Numbered from the stretch's first letter, positions 38,039-48,321 are shown. The stretch: DNA of 64,000 nucleotides from Corynebacterium sp. HMSC078H07 (GCF_001812805.1 NZ_KV810494.1:91706-155705), one strand, 5' to 3'. Notes: generated by a model not told the origin, from the sequence alone. Translations and numbers: made by a program.

Positions 38039-40792
38039 TTAGTCGCGCGGGACCTCGACCTCTTCGTAGGCCTGGATGATATCGCCTACCTGAATGTCCG
38101 GGTAGGACAGGACCATACCGCACTCGTAGCCGGCGTTGATCTCGTTGGCATCATCCTTTTCGTGACGCAGCGACTCAATCTTCGCATCGCTGGTGACGAC
38201 GTTGCCGTCACGCACGAGGCGAACCTTGCCGTTGCGCTTGACCTTGCCCTCGGTAACCATGCAACCAGCGATGGTGCCGACAGCGGAGGACTTGAACAGT
38301 GCGCGGATCTCTGCGGAGCCAGTATCGCGCTCCTCGTAGATGGGCTTGAGCATGCCCTTGAGAGCAGCCTCGACCTCTTCGATAGCGCGGTAAATCACCG
38401 TGTAGTAGCGCACGTCGACGCCCTCAGCGTTTGCTTCCTCGGTGGCCTTACCCTCAGCGCGGACGTTGAAGGCAATAATGACGGCGTCGGAAGCGGCTGC
38501 CAAGGAAACGTTGGTCTGAGTGACGGCACCAACACCACGGTCGATGATGTTGAGCTGTACCTCGTCGTCGACGTCGATCTCCAGAAGCGCATCCTCGAGG
38601 GCTTCGACGGAACCGGCGTTGTCGCCCTTGAGAATAAGGTTGAGCGTCGACGTTTCCTTGAGCACTGCATCCAGGTCCTCGAGGGACACGCGCTTGCGTG
38701 CCTTTGCCTGGAGTGCAGAACGCTTACGGGCGTCGCGCTGTGCTGCGATCTGTCGTGCCACGCGGTCGTCTTCAACGACGAGCAGGTTGTCACCAGCTCC
38801 CGGCACGCCGTTAAGGCCCTGGACCTGAACCGGACGGGACGGGCCGGCCTCTTCGACGTCGTTACCAAACTCATCCAGCATGCGGCGCACACGGCCGTGC
38901 GAGTCACCGACAACGATGGAGTCACCAATGCGCAGCGTACCGCGCTGAATGATGACAGTAGCCACCGGGCCACGGCCACGGTCGAGGTGTGCCTCGATAG
39001 CAGCGCCCTGGGCGTCCATGTCCGGGTTCGCGGTGAGCTCCAGCGCGGCGTCAGCAGTCAGGATGACTGCCTCCAGCAACTCATCAATGTTGATGTTGTT
39101 CTTAGCGGAGATGTCCACGAACATGGTGTCGCCACCGTACTCTTCCGGTACGAGACCGTACTCGGTGAGCTGACCACGAATCTTGTCCGGGGATGCCTCT
39201 GGCTTATCAATCTTGTTCACTGCCACCACAACCGGGATATCCGCAGCCTTGGCGTGGTTGATTGCCTCGATGGTCTGCGGCATCACGCCGTCATCAGCAG
39301 CAACCACCAGGATGGCCAAGTCGGTCGACTTGGCACCGCGGGCACGCATAGCCGTGAAGGCTTCGTGACCAGGGGTATCCAGGAAGGTAATGGTGCGCTC
39401 GCCATCCTCAAGGTCAACGGTGGTCTGGTAAGCACCAATGCCCTGGGTAATGCCGCCAGCCTCATCCGCACCTTCGTTGGTCTTACGGATGGTATCGAGC
39501 AGGCGGGTCTTACCGTGGTCAACGTGGCCCATGACGGTCACGACCGGCGGGCGTTTCTCCAGAGCCTCTTCGCCGCCCTCGTCCTCACCAAACTGGAGGT
39601 CGAAAGACTCGAGCAGCTCACGGTCCTCGTCCTCTGGGGAGACGACCTGAACCTCGTAGTTAATCTCAGAGCCAAGCAGCTGCAGAGTGTCCTCGGAGAC
39701 GGAAGCCGTTGCGGTCACCATTTCACCAAGGTTGAACAGTGCCTGGACCAATGCTGCCGGATCGGCACCGATCTTCTCAGCGAAGTCCGCCAGGGAAGCA
39801 CCGCGACGCAGGCGTACGACCTTGCCGCCACCGTCAGGCAGGCGTACGCCGCCTACCTCGTGCTTCTGCTGCTCTTCAAACTCATGGCGCTTCTGACGCT
39901 TCGACTTCTTGCCACGACGAGGAGCGCCACCAGGACGGCCGAATGCACCAGCGGTGCCGCCGCGACGGCCGCCGCGTCCACCGCGGAAACCGCCAGGCCC
40001 GCCACCGGGTCCACCGTGGCCAGGGCCGCCACCGCGACCACCACGGCCACGACCGCCGCCTCCGCCGCCAGGGGCCTTCGACGGCATGCTGGCCGGGTTC
40101 GGGTGAGACGGCATCATGGCTGGCGATGGACGACGACCACCGCCGCCCTTGTTGCCTTCACCCTGCGGGCGTCCGCCGCCCTTGTTGCCACGGGTATCAC
40201 CCGGCTTAGCGCCGGGACGCTGACCCTTCGAGCCACCCGGACGCGGTCCGGGGCTTGGGCGATCGCTGGAGCCACCCGTGGAGAACGGGTTGTTGGCTAC
40301 GCGGCGAGTACCACCCGGCTTCGGCATGGAACGTGGCGTAGCGCGTTCGCCGCTCTTAGCCGTGCTCTTCTGCTGAGCGCCTGGCTTAGGGGCGCCACCC
40401 GGCTTGGGCGCGTTTGCGCCCGGTTTCGGGGCTCCGCCTGGCTTCGGTGCAGCTGCACCCGGCTTCGGAGCACCACCCGGTTTGGGTGCGCTTGCTCCGG
40501 GCTTCGGGGCCGCGCCTGGCTTCGGGGCGGACGCAGCAGACTTGTTGTCTGCCGGCTTCTTCGCGGCAGGCTTTTTCGCACTCGAACCGGATGCGGCAGG
40601 CTTATCCTTTTTCTCCCCGCTCTGGTCTTCCTTAGATTCGTAGTGCGCACGCATCTTCTTCACCACCGGCGGTTCGATGGTCGAGGACGCGGTCTTAACG
40701 AACTCGCCCTGTTCCTTCAGCGTGGCGAGTAGTTCCTTGCTGGTTACGCCGAGCTGTTTTGCCAACTCGTGTACGCGTAGCTTTCCGGGCAC
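38039..40792 (-). CDS. infB: Translation initiation factor IF-2
   Basis: 917 residues from a GTG at 40792 with GGAGACAA upstream. Positions initiator tRNA on the 30S subunit. IF2_N motif [21 protein letters not shown] at the start; then about 270 residues of disordered sequence with PKPG(A/G)-type repeats (at least seven units) and a GRGGRGGG run. A second N-domain follows with [18 protein letters not shown]. The G domain carries [20 protein letters not shown] and NKIDKPEA. Domains II to IV complete the C-terminus. The repeat-rich linker is longer than in E. coli IF-2 but usual for actinobacteria. Confidence 0.96.
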   Translation of the reverse strand: MPGKLRVHELAKQLGVTSKELLATLKEQGEFVKTASSTIEPPVVKKMRAHYESKEDQSGEKKDKPAASGSSAKKPAAKKPADNKSAASAPKPGAAPKPGASAPKPGGAPKPGAAAPKPGGAPKPGANAPKPGGAPKPGAQQKSTAKSGERATPRSMPKPGGTRRVANNPFSTGGSSDRPSPGPRPGGSKGQRPGAKPGDTRGNKGGGRPQGEGNKGGGGRRPSPAMMPSHPNPASMPSKAPGGGGGGRGRGGRGGGPGHGGPGGGPGGFRGGRGGRRGGTAGAFGRPGGAPRRGKKSKRQKRHEFEEQQKHEVGGVRLPDGGGKVVRLRRGASLADFAEKIGADPAALVQALFNLGEMVTATASVSEDTLQLLGSEINYEVQVVSPEDEDRELLESFDLQFGEDEGGEEALEKRPPVVTVMGHVDHGKTRLLDTIRKTNEGADEAGGITQGIGAYQTTVDLEDGERTITFLDTPGHEAFTAMRARGAKSTDLAILVVAADDGVMPQTIEAINHAKAADIPVVVAVNKIDKPEASPDKIRGQLTEYGLVPEEYGGDTMFVDISAKNNINIDELLEAVILTADAALELTANPDMDAQGAAIEAHLDRGRGPVATVIIQRGTLRIGDSIVVGDSHGRVRRMLDEFGNDVEEAGPSRPVQVQGLNGVPGAGDNLLVVEDDRVARQIAAQRDARKRSALQAKARKRVSLEDLDAVLKETSTLNLILKGDNAGSVEALEDALLEIDVDDEVQLNIIDRGVGAVTQTNVSLAAASDAVIIAFNVRAEGKATEEANAEGVDVRYYTVIYRAIEEVEAALKGMLKPIYEERDTGSAEIRALFKSSAVGTIAGCMVTEGKVKRNGKVRLVRDGNVVTSDAKIESLRHEKDDANEINAGYECGMVLSYPDIQVGDIIQAYEEVEVPRD

Positions 40793-40901
40793 TTGTCTCC
40801 TCTTTAATCGTCCTAGGAGCCAAGGCCGCGGAACACGGCTTGACCCCTAGTTAATGGCTATGGACTTTCATCGCTGATGCTGCTTCATGGTTGTGCGCTC
40901 A

Positions 40902-41237
40902 TCAGTGTTCGGTCTTCCTTTTTAACTCTGGGTCGCACGGGCTAACGCCCGCCGACTGCACCTGCTGCAGAGCAGCAAGGTACTCACGTACGTGACCTGT
41001 GTCCACATCAGTGGACAACCGGAGCGCGCGCCTGAAGGCACGAGTTCGCTCCGCCAGCGCTACTGCTTCCAGATCTGGCGTAATCCACGCTCCCCTTCCG
41101 GGCAGCGTGCGGCGCGGGTCTGGAACGACACGGCGACCTTCAGGATCGTCCCTATCGGCGACGACTCTGAGCAGTTCCGTGTCGGGATGCTTCTGGCGCG
41201 TGGCGATACAAGTACGGAGTCGTTGTCCCTGAGACAT
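40902..41237 (-). CDS. YlxR-family RNA-binding protein
   Basis: 111 residues. Family motif RTCIATRQKHPDTELLRVVAD at the N-terminus, followed by RRTLPGRGAWITPDLE and the AFRRALRLS segment. YlxR folds as a small RNA-binding protein and in other bacteria affects RNase P and transcription; its exact role here is unknown. It sits between nusA and infB, its standard place. Confidence 0.9.
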   Translation of the reverse strand: MSQGQRLRTCIATRQKHPDTELLRVVADRDDPEGRRVVPDPRRTLPGRGAWITPDLEAVALAERTRAFRRALRLSTDVDTGHVREYLAALQQVQSAGVSPCDPELKRKTEH

Positions 41238-41345
41238 CCAACTCCTTACGTTGCGCCGCCACTATTACTACGCCACAGCATTCCTGCATGTGGGCCGTTG
41301 TCTAGTCTACGCGAAAACGGGCCAAACCTTTAATTCCGGCGCGGT

Positions 41346-42362
41346 TTAGTCTCGTGCAGCGTCGGAGTGAATATCAATCTTCCATCCGGTCAGACGTGCT
41401 GCAAGGCGGGCGTTCTGGCCTTCCTTGCCAATAGCCAACGAAAGCTGGTAGTCGGGCACGGTGACCTTGGCGACCTGCGCCTCTTGATCTAGGACCTCCA
41501 CACGGACAACCTTGGAGGGCGCCAAGGCATTGCCTACGTAAATGGCGGGGTCCTCGTTGAAATCGATAATGTCGATCTTCTCGCCGCCGATTTCACGCAT
41601 GATATTGCTCACGCGCGCACCTTTCGGTCCGATGCACGCACCTTTGGCGTTGAGACCCTTGGCGTGCCCCACAACAGAGACCTTGGAACGGTGTCCAGCT
41701 TCGCGGGCGATGGCGATAAGCTCTACGGCACCGTCAGCAACTTCTGGAATCTCGAGCTCGAAGAGGCCACGCACCAGTTCTGGGTGCGTACGCGACAACG
41801 TGATCTGAACCTTGGCACCGTTTCGGTTAACACCCACGACATAGGCCTTCACGCGGTCACCGTGCTCGAGTTTCTCGCCCGGTAGCTGTTCGGCCGGCAG
41901 CAAAATAGCATCCTGCGAATCATGCTCGGTGCCCAACTGCACCACAACGACGCCTCGTTTATTAGCGTGAATATCGCGCTGGACCACGCCTGATACAACC
42001 GTTCCGATGAGCTCAGAATAGGAGTCGTAGGTACGCTCGGCCTCATCCTCGCGCAGCTTGCGCAGGATGGCATCACGTACTGCCTGAGCACCAATGCGGC
42101 CGAAATTCTCCGGGGTGTCATCGTATTCGCTGATGACCTCACCAGTCTCCGGATCGCTCTCGGTGACGATGACCGCCACAGCGCCGGTATCAGCATCGAT
42201 GTCCACGCGGGACTTCGTTCCGGCTGCCTTAGTCTCGGCAGACTCAGTACGGTAATCCAGGTAGGAATACAAAAGGGCACCCGCGATGGCTTCGAGCAGG
42301 TCCTTGACGGGGACGCCACGCTCGCGCTGAATCGTACGAAGTGCCTCTAGGTCGATATTCAC
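41346..42362 (-). CDS. nusA: Transcription termination/antitermination protein NusA
   Basis: 338 residues, the short actinobacterial form without the C-terminal acidic repeats. N-terminal polymerase-binding domain starts MNIDLEALRTIQRERG; S1 domain around GTVVSGVVQRDIHANKRGVVVVQL; two KH domains with SKVSVVGHAKGLNAKGACIGPKGARV and IYVGNALAPSKVVRVEV. Second gene of the rimP-nusA-ylxR-infB run. Confidence 0.96.
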   Translation of the reverse strand: MNIDLEALRTIQRERGVPVKDLLEAIAGALLYSYLDYRTESAETKAAGTKSRVDIDADTGAVAVIVTESDPETGEVISEYDDTPENFGRIGAQAVRDAILRKLREDEAERTYDSYSELIGTVVSGVVQRDIHANKRGVVVVQLGTEHDSQDAILLPAEQLPGEKLEHGDRVKAYVVGVNRNGAKVQITLSRTHPELVRGLFELEIPEVADGAVELIAIAREAGHRSKVSVVGHAKGLNAKGACIGPKGARVSNIMREIGGEKIDIIDFNEDPAIYVGNALAPSKVVRVEVLDQEAQVAKVTVPDYQLSLAIGKEGQNARLAARLTGWKIDIHSDAARD

Positions 42363-42365
42363 TTA

Positions 42366-42932
42366 TTAATCCTCTCGGGTTGCCGAGTTCTGCTCGGCGA
42401 AGTCAAACGTCTGCATAGCCGCCTCCAGCTCCTGTGCTGAAGGTTGAGCAAATTCAATTTCTACCACTGCACGGGTGAGGTTTTCCAATCGCTGAATCTG
42501 GTACTGCACCTCCTTCTTCACAGTCGTGATGAGCGCCACTGATTCCCCATCCTCCGATACGGCGCCGATGCGGGCGACGTGGGTGGTATCGGGGGCGTCG
42601 ACAAGAGCAAAGCCCACCAGACGCTGACGGTTACGGCGCCAGTGCCGCGCGGCGGTAAGTGGGAAATCCACGCCTGGAGTCGAGACCTCAAGGGTGTAGC
42701 CAGCACCAAAATTGAGCTCGCCTGCATCTTCCTTCGCATCGAACAACGCAGAGATTTCCTGCGACAATTCCTCAATGACATCGGAGCTTGGGCGCTCGTC
42801 ACCGTCGACGCGGATGATGACCTGTGATTTCTTTCCCGCACGCGTGGTCTTCACGTCCTCAACGTCGAGGCCCCGGGACGCAGCGACCGGTTGCAGGATG
42901 TCAGTAAGTTGAGCGGGTGTTGGGAATGCCAT
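42366..42932 (-). CDS. rimP: Ribosome maturation factor RimP
   Basis: 188 residues from ATG 42932 (MAFPTPAQLTDIL); the ATG overlaps by two bases the region of an opposite-strand reading that is not the true start of the next gene. 30S maturation factor. Typical segments: VAASRGLDVEDVKTTRAGKKSQVIIRVDGD, then LEVSTPGVDFPLTAARHWRRNRQRLV. First gene of the operon with nusA, 3 bases apart. Confidence 0.93.
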   Translation of the reverse strand: MAFPTPAQLTDILQPVAASRGLDVEDVKTTRAGKKSQVIIRVDGDERPSSDVIEELSQEISALFDAKEDAGELNFGAGYTLEVSTPGVDFPLTAARHWRRNRQRLVGFALVDAPDTTHVARIGAVSEDGESVALITTVKKEVQYQIQRLENLTRAVVEIEFAQPSAQELEAAMQTFDFAEQNSATRED

Positions 42933-42969
42933 GCGCTCTAGACTAGGCCACACGGGTAGGGTCTATCGC

Positions 42970-43839
42970 GTGAACCGCCGAGTAGTAGTACCTGCCTTGT
43001 TCCTCTGTGCCGCGCCGTGGCTAAGTGGCTGCCAAGCCACCGATGCCATCGTGGATTATTTTGGACCGCGCGCTGACCCCGCCTTAGCCTCCCTGGCGCA
43101 GGCAGCACGTGCTGATTCTGAAGCTCTGAAGGAGATCGATGCCGATGCCGCGTCGCTGCGTGCACAGCAGGCTGAGGAGCTCTACGCGGAAATTGAGCGT
43201 CTGTGTGGGCGCAATGAGGAAGGCAAAGCCCCACGCTCCTGCGAGGTCGACCACGATATTGAGCCGCGGGAGGCTTCCGATGTTGCGGCCGTGCTTGGCG
43301 ACGCCTCCGCCGCCACCGAAGAGCAGATCGACCATGTCGCATCCGAATCCCGAGCACTCGTCGTGGCTCAGGCCATTGCGCTCGAATCCTGGAATGGGGA
43401 GGAACCGGGTGATACGCCCGAGCTCACCACCTCGGAGCAGGATCAGGCAGCGGAACTACTCGAATGGGAATACCAGCAGGTATACGCCCTTGACTTTGCG
43501 CGCTCTTATGTCACTCCCGATCTGGAGGAAACCATTGACGAGCGCCTCTCCCTGCATGAGCACCGAATCCTGCTTCTGCAGGCGGCTCTCGCGCAGCTCG
43601 GCACAGTGCCCCAGCCGGCAGCTGCCTATGACTCCCCCACCGATGGACTACCGAATGATGCCGACTCCGCTCGTTCCTTCATCGACGAGGTAGCACACAA
43701 TGACACGTTGAAATGGACCGATGCCGCGACGCACGCCGCGGCAGCATCGGAGAGCGACAGCGAGGCTGAAGCCACCGCTGCATGGCAGCGATGGCTCATA
43801 GCGGTGGCTGCTCAATCGCACCGCTTCCACACCGCCTAA
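42970..43839 (+). CDS. Putative lipoprotein with a DUF4439 ferritin-like domain
   Basis: 289 residues from a GTG at 42970 (VNRRVVVPALFL). Lipobox WLSGCQA gives a lipidated cysteine near residue 22. A helical middle region follows. The stretch from about residue 150 to 215, with ELLEWEYQQVYALDFARSYV and a DERLSLHEHRILLLQAAL helix, then VPQPAAAYDSP, resembles the four-helix DUF4439 domain found in the mycobacterial gene next to rimP (Rv2844). Divergent from rimP with 37 bases between starts. Function unknown; metal binding by the Glu/His residues is possible. Confidence 0.72.
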   Translation: MNRRVVVPALFLCAAPWLSGCQATDAIVDYFGPRADPALASLAQAARADSEALKEIDADAASLRAQQAEELYAEIERLCGRNEEGKAPRSCEVDHDIEPREASDVAAVLGDASAATEEQIDHVASESRALVVAQAIALESWNGEEPGDTPELTTSEQDQAAELLEWEYQQVYALDFARSYVTPDLEETIDERLSLHEHRILLLQAALAQLGTVPQPAAAYDSPTDGLPNDADSARSFIDEVAHNDTLKWTDAATHAAAASESDSEAEATAAWQRWLIAVAAQSHRFHTA

Positions 43840-43848
43840 GCGCGTGGC

Positions 43849-44232
43849 CTAGTTCTTGTCCGCGTACAGCGACCAGGCGTAGCGCATAACAGGAATCTGC
43901 AGCGGCAAGCGCACCGCGTGATAGATCTTCTTGCCAGTGGACGCCTTGCCACTCGAAAGATCCTTGTACGCCTGATAGAAGTTCGCAGGCCACACCGTTG
44001 CCAGCAAAGCAAAGGCGGACAGGCCACCAAGCTTGCGCGTCGAGGGGTTGGCCAGCAGCCCACCGGTCACCACCTCCCAAGCACCAGAGGTGAAGTTGTA
44101 GAAGCGAGCCGACCCCGGCAACTGCGGCGGAATGATCGACTCGAAAGGCTCCGGCTTAGCGAAGTGCATGATGCCCATGGCGGAGAGTGCTCCGGCCATC
44201 GGGTACGTCAGTGCGGGTTTGTGTGAACTCAT
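43849..44232 (-). CDS. DoxX-like small membrane protein
   Basis: 127 residues with four hydrophobic segments. The opening MSSHKPALTYPMAGALSAMGIMHFAKPEPFESIIPP and the central TSGAWEVVTGGLLANPSTRKLGG agree with the DoxX/DUF417-type membrane family, whose members are linked to redox balance in mycobacteria. Convergent with the DUF4439 lipoprotein gene, 9 bases apart. Confidence 0.75.
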   Translation of the reverse strand: MSSHKPALTYPMAGALSAMGIMHFAKPEPFESIIPPQLPGSARFYNFTSGAWEVVTGGLLANPSTRKLGGLSAFALLATVWPANFYQAYKDLSSGKASTGKKIYHAVRLPLQIPVMRYAWSLYADKN

Positions 44233-44258
44233 GCCCGCAAGCGTACGCTTCCTGTCAG

Positions 44259-46028
44259 CTAGCCGCGGATGAGCTCGGTGAGGGTATCCACGATCTCGTC
44301 AGCCGGAACCTCGCGGGTCTCTCCACCGCGAATGCGCAGCTCAATGATGCCGTCGGCGAAGGAGCGACCAAGGATTGCAATAAAGGGCATGCCGAGTAGT
44401 TCGGCGTCCTTGAACTTCACGCCTGGGGAGACCTTGGGGCGATCGTCGAAAAGCACCTCGATGCCCGCACGGTCCAAGTCCTCCACAAGCTTCTGACCGG
44501 CTTCCATGGCGGCAGCGTCCTTATTAGCCACAGCCACATGCACCTGGTACGGGGCTACGGCCACAGGCCAGTTGAGGCCCTTCTCATCGTGGCGCTGCTC
44601 CGCCAGCACGGCGAGCATGCGGGTCACGCCAATGCCGTAGGAACCCATAGTGGGAACAGCGCGCTTGCCATTCTCATCGAGGATCTGCACGTCAAAGGCT
44701 TCGGTGTACTTGCGACCCAACTGGAAGATGTGGCCCAGCTCAATGCCGCGCTCCAGGGTCAGCGTGCCTTGGTCATTCGGGGCAGGGTCGCCTTCCTTAA
44801 CCTCGGCGGCCTCAATGAACTCGTCCACGGTGAAGTCACGGCCTGCTACGCAACCGACGACGTGGCGCTGCGGGGCATCTGCGCCGGTAATCCAGGAGGT
44901 ACCAGAAACCACGCGCGGATCAGCATAAACCCTGACGTCATTGGCGTTAAGCGCACGCGGACCGACGTAGCCCTTGACCAGGAAGGAATTCTTCTTGAAG
45001 TCTTCCTCCCCTGCGAGCTCGAACTCAGCCGGTTCCAGTGACGCTTCGAGGCGCTTCTCATCGAGACCGCGGTCTCCCGGAATGAGCACGGCGGCGAGCT
45101 CCCATTCCTTCTCTTCCTCCGTGGCCGCGGGGCCGGCTACCTTGATCATCATGCACTTGAGGGTGTCCGCTGCGGTGACCTCGCGGCCGTCGACAGTAAT
45201 GCCAGCACCCTGTGCCCACTCCACCAGAGACTCAATGGTCTCGGCGTCCGGGGTGTCATGCTCCTGCGCTTCCGGCACACCATCGAAGGGGATTTCTTCC
45301 GGTGCCTGGGTTACTACTGCTTCCACGTTGGCGGCGTAGTCACCCTCGGTAGAGCGCACGAAAGTATCTTCGCCGACCTCGGACACAGCCAGGAACTCTT
45401 CGGAGGCGGAACCACCCATAGCACCGGAGGTAGCCTTGCAGATCGCGTAATCGATCTCTAGTCGGTCGAAGATATTCTGGTAGGCCTTGCGGTGACGGGC
45501 ATAAGACTCATCGAGCCCCTCCTCCGTCATGTCGAAGGAATAGGAATCCTTCATGGTGAACTCTCGTCCGCGAAGCACGCCGGCACGGGGGCGCTCCTCA
45601 TCGCGGTACTTCGTCTGAATTTGGTAAAGCGTGACTGGGAAATCCTTGTAGGAGGAGTACATATCCTTCACTGCGGTGGTGAACATCTCCTCATGTGTGG
45701 GGCCTAGCAGCATGTCCGCGCCCTTGCGGTCCTGGAGGCGGAAAAGGTTATCGCCGTATTCCGTCCAACGGTTGGAGGCCTCATAAGGCTCACGCGGCAA
45801 CAGGGCTGGGAAGAGAACTTCTTGGCCGCCGATGGCGTTCATCTCCTCACGGATAACGTCCTCAATCTTGCGCATGGCGCGAAGACCAAGCGGCAGCCAC
45901 GTGTACACGCCCGGCGCGACGCGGCGCACGTAACCTGCACGGACGAGAAGCTTGTGGCTGGGTACTTCGGCATCAGCCGGATCCTCACGAAGAGTGCGGA
46001 GGAAAAGCTCAGAAAGACGTGTAATCAT
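44259..46028 (-). CDS. proS: Prolyl-tRNA synthetase (bacterial type, with editing domain)
   Basis: 589 residues, class II synthetase of the bacterial long form. Motif 2 region is [28 protein letters not shown], motif 3 is [14 protein letters not shown]. The INS editing domain, which hydrolyses Ala-tRNA-Pro, occupies roughly residues 225-400 ([32 protein letters not shown]). The anticodon-binding domain ends the protein. Starts 32 bases from yaaA on the other strand. Confidence 0.96.
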   Translation of the reverse strand: MITRLSELFLRTLREDPADAEVPSHKLLVRAGYVRRVAPGVYTWLPLGLRAMRKIEDVIREEMNAIGGQEVLFPALLPREPYEASNRWTEYGDNLFRLQDRKGADMLLGPTHEEMFTTAVKDMYSSYKDFPVTLYQIQTKYRDEERPRAGVLRGREFTMKDSYSFDMTEEGLDESYARHRKAYQNIFDRLEIDYAICKATSGAMGGSASEEFLAVSEVGEDTFVRSTEGDYAANVEAVVTQAPEEIPFDGVPEAQEHDTPDAETIESLVEWAQGAGITVDGREVTAADTLKCMMIKVAGPAATEEEKEWELAAVLIPGDRGLDEKRLEASLEPAEFELAGEEDFKKNSFLVKGYVGPRALNANDVRVYADPRVVSGTSWITGADAPQRHVVGCVAGRDFTVDEFIEAAEVKEGDPAPNDQGTLTLERGIELGHIFQLGRKYTEAFDVQILDENGKRAVPTMGSYGIGVTRMLAVLAEQRHDEKGLNWPVAVAPYQVHVAVANKDAAAMEAGQKLVEDLDRAGIEVLFDDRPKVSPGVKFKDAELLGMPFIAILGRSFADGIIELRIRGGETREVPADEIVDTLTELIRG

Positions 46029-46060
46029 GGTTGCTCAGTCTACATCGCTAGCATGTAGCC

Positions 46061-46780
46061 ATGCTGATCATCCTCCCTCCATCTGAGACAAAGGCCCACG
46101 GCGGCAACGGCGCCGCCCTCAACTGGGATGGGCTCTCCTTCCCAGCGCTCAATCCCATTCGGCGTGAGATTGCCGCCGAGCTTCAGTCTCTCGACGTTGA
46201 TGAGGCCCTCGAGGTACTGAAGATTTCGGAGAAATTACGCGCGGAGGCCGAATCCAACCGCCAGTTGGAGACCTCGCCCACCATGCCTGCACTGGAGCGC
46301 TTTACCGGAGTGCTGTACGACGCCCTCGATGCCCCTTCCCTTCCCCCAGAAGCGCGGCGCTACCTCGCCGTAGGCGATGCATTATTTGGTCTGGTGCACG
46401 CCGATGACCTCATCCCGCGCTACCGGCTCTCCGGCGGCACGAAGTTGGGTGGGAAGACTCTTAAGTCACACTGGGGTACTGCCATTAGCGACGAGCTGCG
46501 CGCGCTTGCCGCCGAGGAACTTGTCATCGACATGCGTTCTGGTACTTACCAGCAGCTGGGCAAGCTCAAGGAGGCCGCTACAGTCCGGGTGGAGTCCGTC
46601 CAAGAAGATGGTTCACGCAAGGTGGTCTCCCACTTCAACAAGCACTACAAGGGGGAACTCGCTCGAGTACTCGCGCTCCACGGCAGCGAGGTGGAGTCCA
46701 TCGACGATGCAGCACGCTTTGCTGAGGCTGCTGGCATGAGCACTGAGCTGCGTGGCAGTGAGCTAGTCCTCGTGGTCTGA
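46061..46780 (+). CDS. yaaA: YaaA/DUF328-family peroxide-stress protein
   Basis: 239 residues. Opening MLIILPPSETKAHGG matches the invariant PSETK motif of the family, followed by ALERFTGVLYDALDA, RLSGGTKLGGKTLKSHW and VVSHFNKHYKGELAR. In E. coli YaaA lowers free iron and protects against hydrogen peroxide, and it has a DNA-binding fold. Divergent from proS. Its stop is directly followed by an 8-bp tandem repeat array. Confidence 0.9.
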   Translation: MLIILPPSETKAHGGNGAALNWDGLSFPALNPIRREIAAELQSLDVDEALEVLKISEKLRAEAESNRQLETSPTMPALERFTGVLYDALDAPSLPPEARRYLAVGDALFGLVHADDLIPRYRLSGGTKLGGKTLKSHWGTAISDELRALAAEELVIDMRSGTYQQLGKLKEAATVRVESVQEDGSRKVVSHFNKHYKGELARVLALHGSEVESIDDAARFAEAAGMSTELRGSELVLVV

Positions 46781-46838
46781 CTTATCCATTTATCTATTTA
46801 TCCAGCCCCTGCAATTTATCCATTTATCCATTTATCCA
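46781..46838 (+). repeat. Two arrays of 8-bp tandem repeats (TTTATCCA)
   Basis: Three copies at 46781-46804 (the first with C for T at position 1, the middle one with T for C) and three perfect copies at 46815-46838, separated by GCCCCTGCAA. The second array ends on the base before an ATG. Arrays of this size can change length by slippage. Confidence 0.85.
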
Positions 46839-47003
46839 ATGGCTGAAGAATTGAAGTCTTCAACGACGTCGACTAGCGAAGTGAGGGCTCGCCTCCTAGA
46901 ACAAGGGTTTATCGATGCTCCTCGCCACGGCACAGTCGCACTGGGCCTGCCCTATCTGCGTGAGTATTTAAGCTCTGGTGGTGAGCAAACGCTCGTAGAT
47001 TGA
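46839..47003 (+). CDS. Small ORF, 54 residues, possibly a truncated antitoxin-like protein
   Basis: The ATG at 46839 touches the TTTATCCA repeat and has no ribosome-binding site, so it would be leaderless. The peptide starts MAEELKSSTTSTSEVRA and continues LLEQGFIDAPRHGTVALGLP, ending in SGGEQTLVD. The middle vaguely recalls the C-terminal linker of Phd/YefM-type antitoxins, without the N-terminal DNA-binding part. It may be a gene remnant; confidence in expression is low. Confidence 0.3.
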   Translation: MAEELKSSTTSTSEVRARLLEQGFIDAPRHGTVALGLPYLREYLSSGGEQTLVD

Positions 47004-47007
47004 CGCG

Positions 47008-48321
47008 CTACACCAACGGGTTATAGCGCAGACTGTTGCGCTTAAGCTCGCACTCCGTGGCAATGGCAATGCCGGAAGCAATTTCGCCTCGTTCGCGCAG
47101 GCGGAAAAGCGCATCCACGACGCGGTCACGCAGACCCCACGGATCGATGGTGTTGATATAGACCTTGGTGCCGCCCTCAAATCCGGCGAGTGTGGACACA
47201 CGCAGCTTGATCATGACGCGCCACGGCTGCGGCAAGTCCACACTTGGTGGGCGGTGGTGCCACTCTTCGTTGCAGGCCACGTCTGGTCCGACTGCCGCAT
47301 GCGCGGCGTGGATGAGATCCGACATGCCACGAACCTCTCCTGGGGTTTGTTCCCATGGCTCACAGCGAGGCGACTTGGAAAATATTTCCAAAGTGGGATA
47401 GCGGTGCCCAAAACCAGCGAAGAGCACTGCATACTCATTTTCCGCGATTACGAGATTGCGTTTGGCGGCGTAGCCCACTGCCCAGTCGTTGTACATATTC
47501 GGGTGCCCGCGCAAGATGGCGTTCTCCTGGTTAGCGGCCATGCCCAGGGCGTCGATAGCCACGAGCTGCTTGTGCAGGTGGTCAAAGGACGCGCCTGCGG
47601 GAGCTAACCAGTTTTGGAAGACAGCCACGTAGGCAGCGTAACGGTTACGTTGGTAAAGCTCACGGGTCGAATCAGCAGTAAAGGTCGTAAGCAAAAAGTG
47701 CTCATCAGGACTCAGCGTGCCCGAGGAGGCCAGTTGACTATCGTCCGTGGCGCCGTCGACGAAGTGACGCGAGCCGATAATGACGTCGTGACAGCCGCCA
47801 AAGAAACCATCGGCGAGGGCGAGCAGGGAATCGTCGTCAAGCTCGGCGTCCTTACCCGCCGCCGTGAGCTTTGTGCGCACCACGTTCAGCACGTGCGCGC
47901 GCCCAGCCTCATCGGCTTCATAACGTTCCTTGTGTTGTGCTAAGTCGACGTCCATGGTGAAACCATAATTGTCATGCCAGTAGTCGTAGGAGACGATTTC
48001 AAACAAATTCGGCACGCGCCTGAAGGCCGGACGTGAACTTTCGAGCTCTTGCGGCAGAAGGCCGCGCTGAATCTCCCCGGAGGGAAGAATGCGGGACTTC
48101 TCAGGTGGGGTATCAAGCATGCGACCAGAGCAGAAGGCACAGGTCTGAGAGTAAGCGTCAGCACCTAGCGGCTGTGGGTCTTTTGCTGGGCGCGCGAGCG
48201 GGCGGTTACCGCGACCTGGCACCGTCCACACCTCGGTTCCGGAAAAGGGGTTGACCTGTTTTACGGTGCCATCCGCCATGGTCTGGATTGGCTCGACGCG
48301 GCTAAAGAGTGCTTGGCTCAT
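47008..48321 (-). CDS. DUF4921 family, GalT-like HIT-superfamily protein
   Basis: 437 residues from ATG 48321 (MSQALFSRVEP). Resembles galactose-1-phosphate uridylyltransferase in layout: TCAFCSGRMLDTPPEKSR near residue 60 with a CxxC, and the nucleotidyl-transfer motif as SFDHLHKQLVAID, where the usual HPHxQ reads HLHKQ. The N-terminal VNPFSGTEVWTVPGRGNRP and C-terminal CNEEWHHRPPSVDLPQPWRVMIKLR agree with the DUF4921 group of corynebacteria. The transferase substrate is unknown. Confidence 0.75.
   Translation of the reverse strand: MSQALFSRVEPIQTMADGTVKQVNPFSGTEVWTVPGRGNRPLARPAKDPQPLGADAYSQTCAFCSGRMLDTPPEKSRILPSGEIQRGLLPQELESSRPAFRRVPNLFEIVSYDYWHDNYGFTMDVDLAQHKERYEADEAGRAHVLNVVRTKLTAAGKDAELDDDSLLALADGFFGGCHDVIIGSRHFVDGATDDSQLASSGTLSPDEHFLLTTFTADSTRELYQRNRYAAYVAVFQNWLAPAGASFDHLHKQLVAIDALGMAANQENAILRGHPNMYNDWAVGYAAKRNLVIAENEYAVLFAGFGHRYPTLEIFSKSPRCEPWEQTPGEVRGMSDLIHAAHAAVGPDVACNEEWHHRPPSVDLPQPWRVMIKLRVSTLAGFEGGTKVYINTIDPWGLRDRVVDALFRLRERGEIASGIAIATECELKRNSLRYNPLV

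Noticed and set aside
40380-40560. Regular repeats that look CRISPR-like at first sight
   Set aside because: They encode PKPG-type repeats in the disordered linker of IF-2, with no unique spacers. No CRISPR array is present in the window.
37919-40732. 937-codon open frame antisense to infB
   Set aside because: It mirrors infB codon by codon, has no family features, and infB is unmistakable. Similar long antisense frames over the RNase J gene, pnp and mqo were rejected for the same reason.
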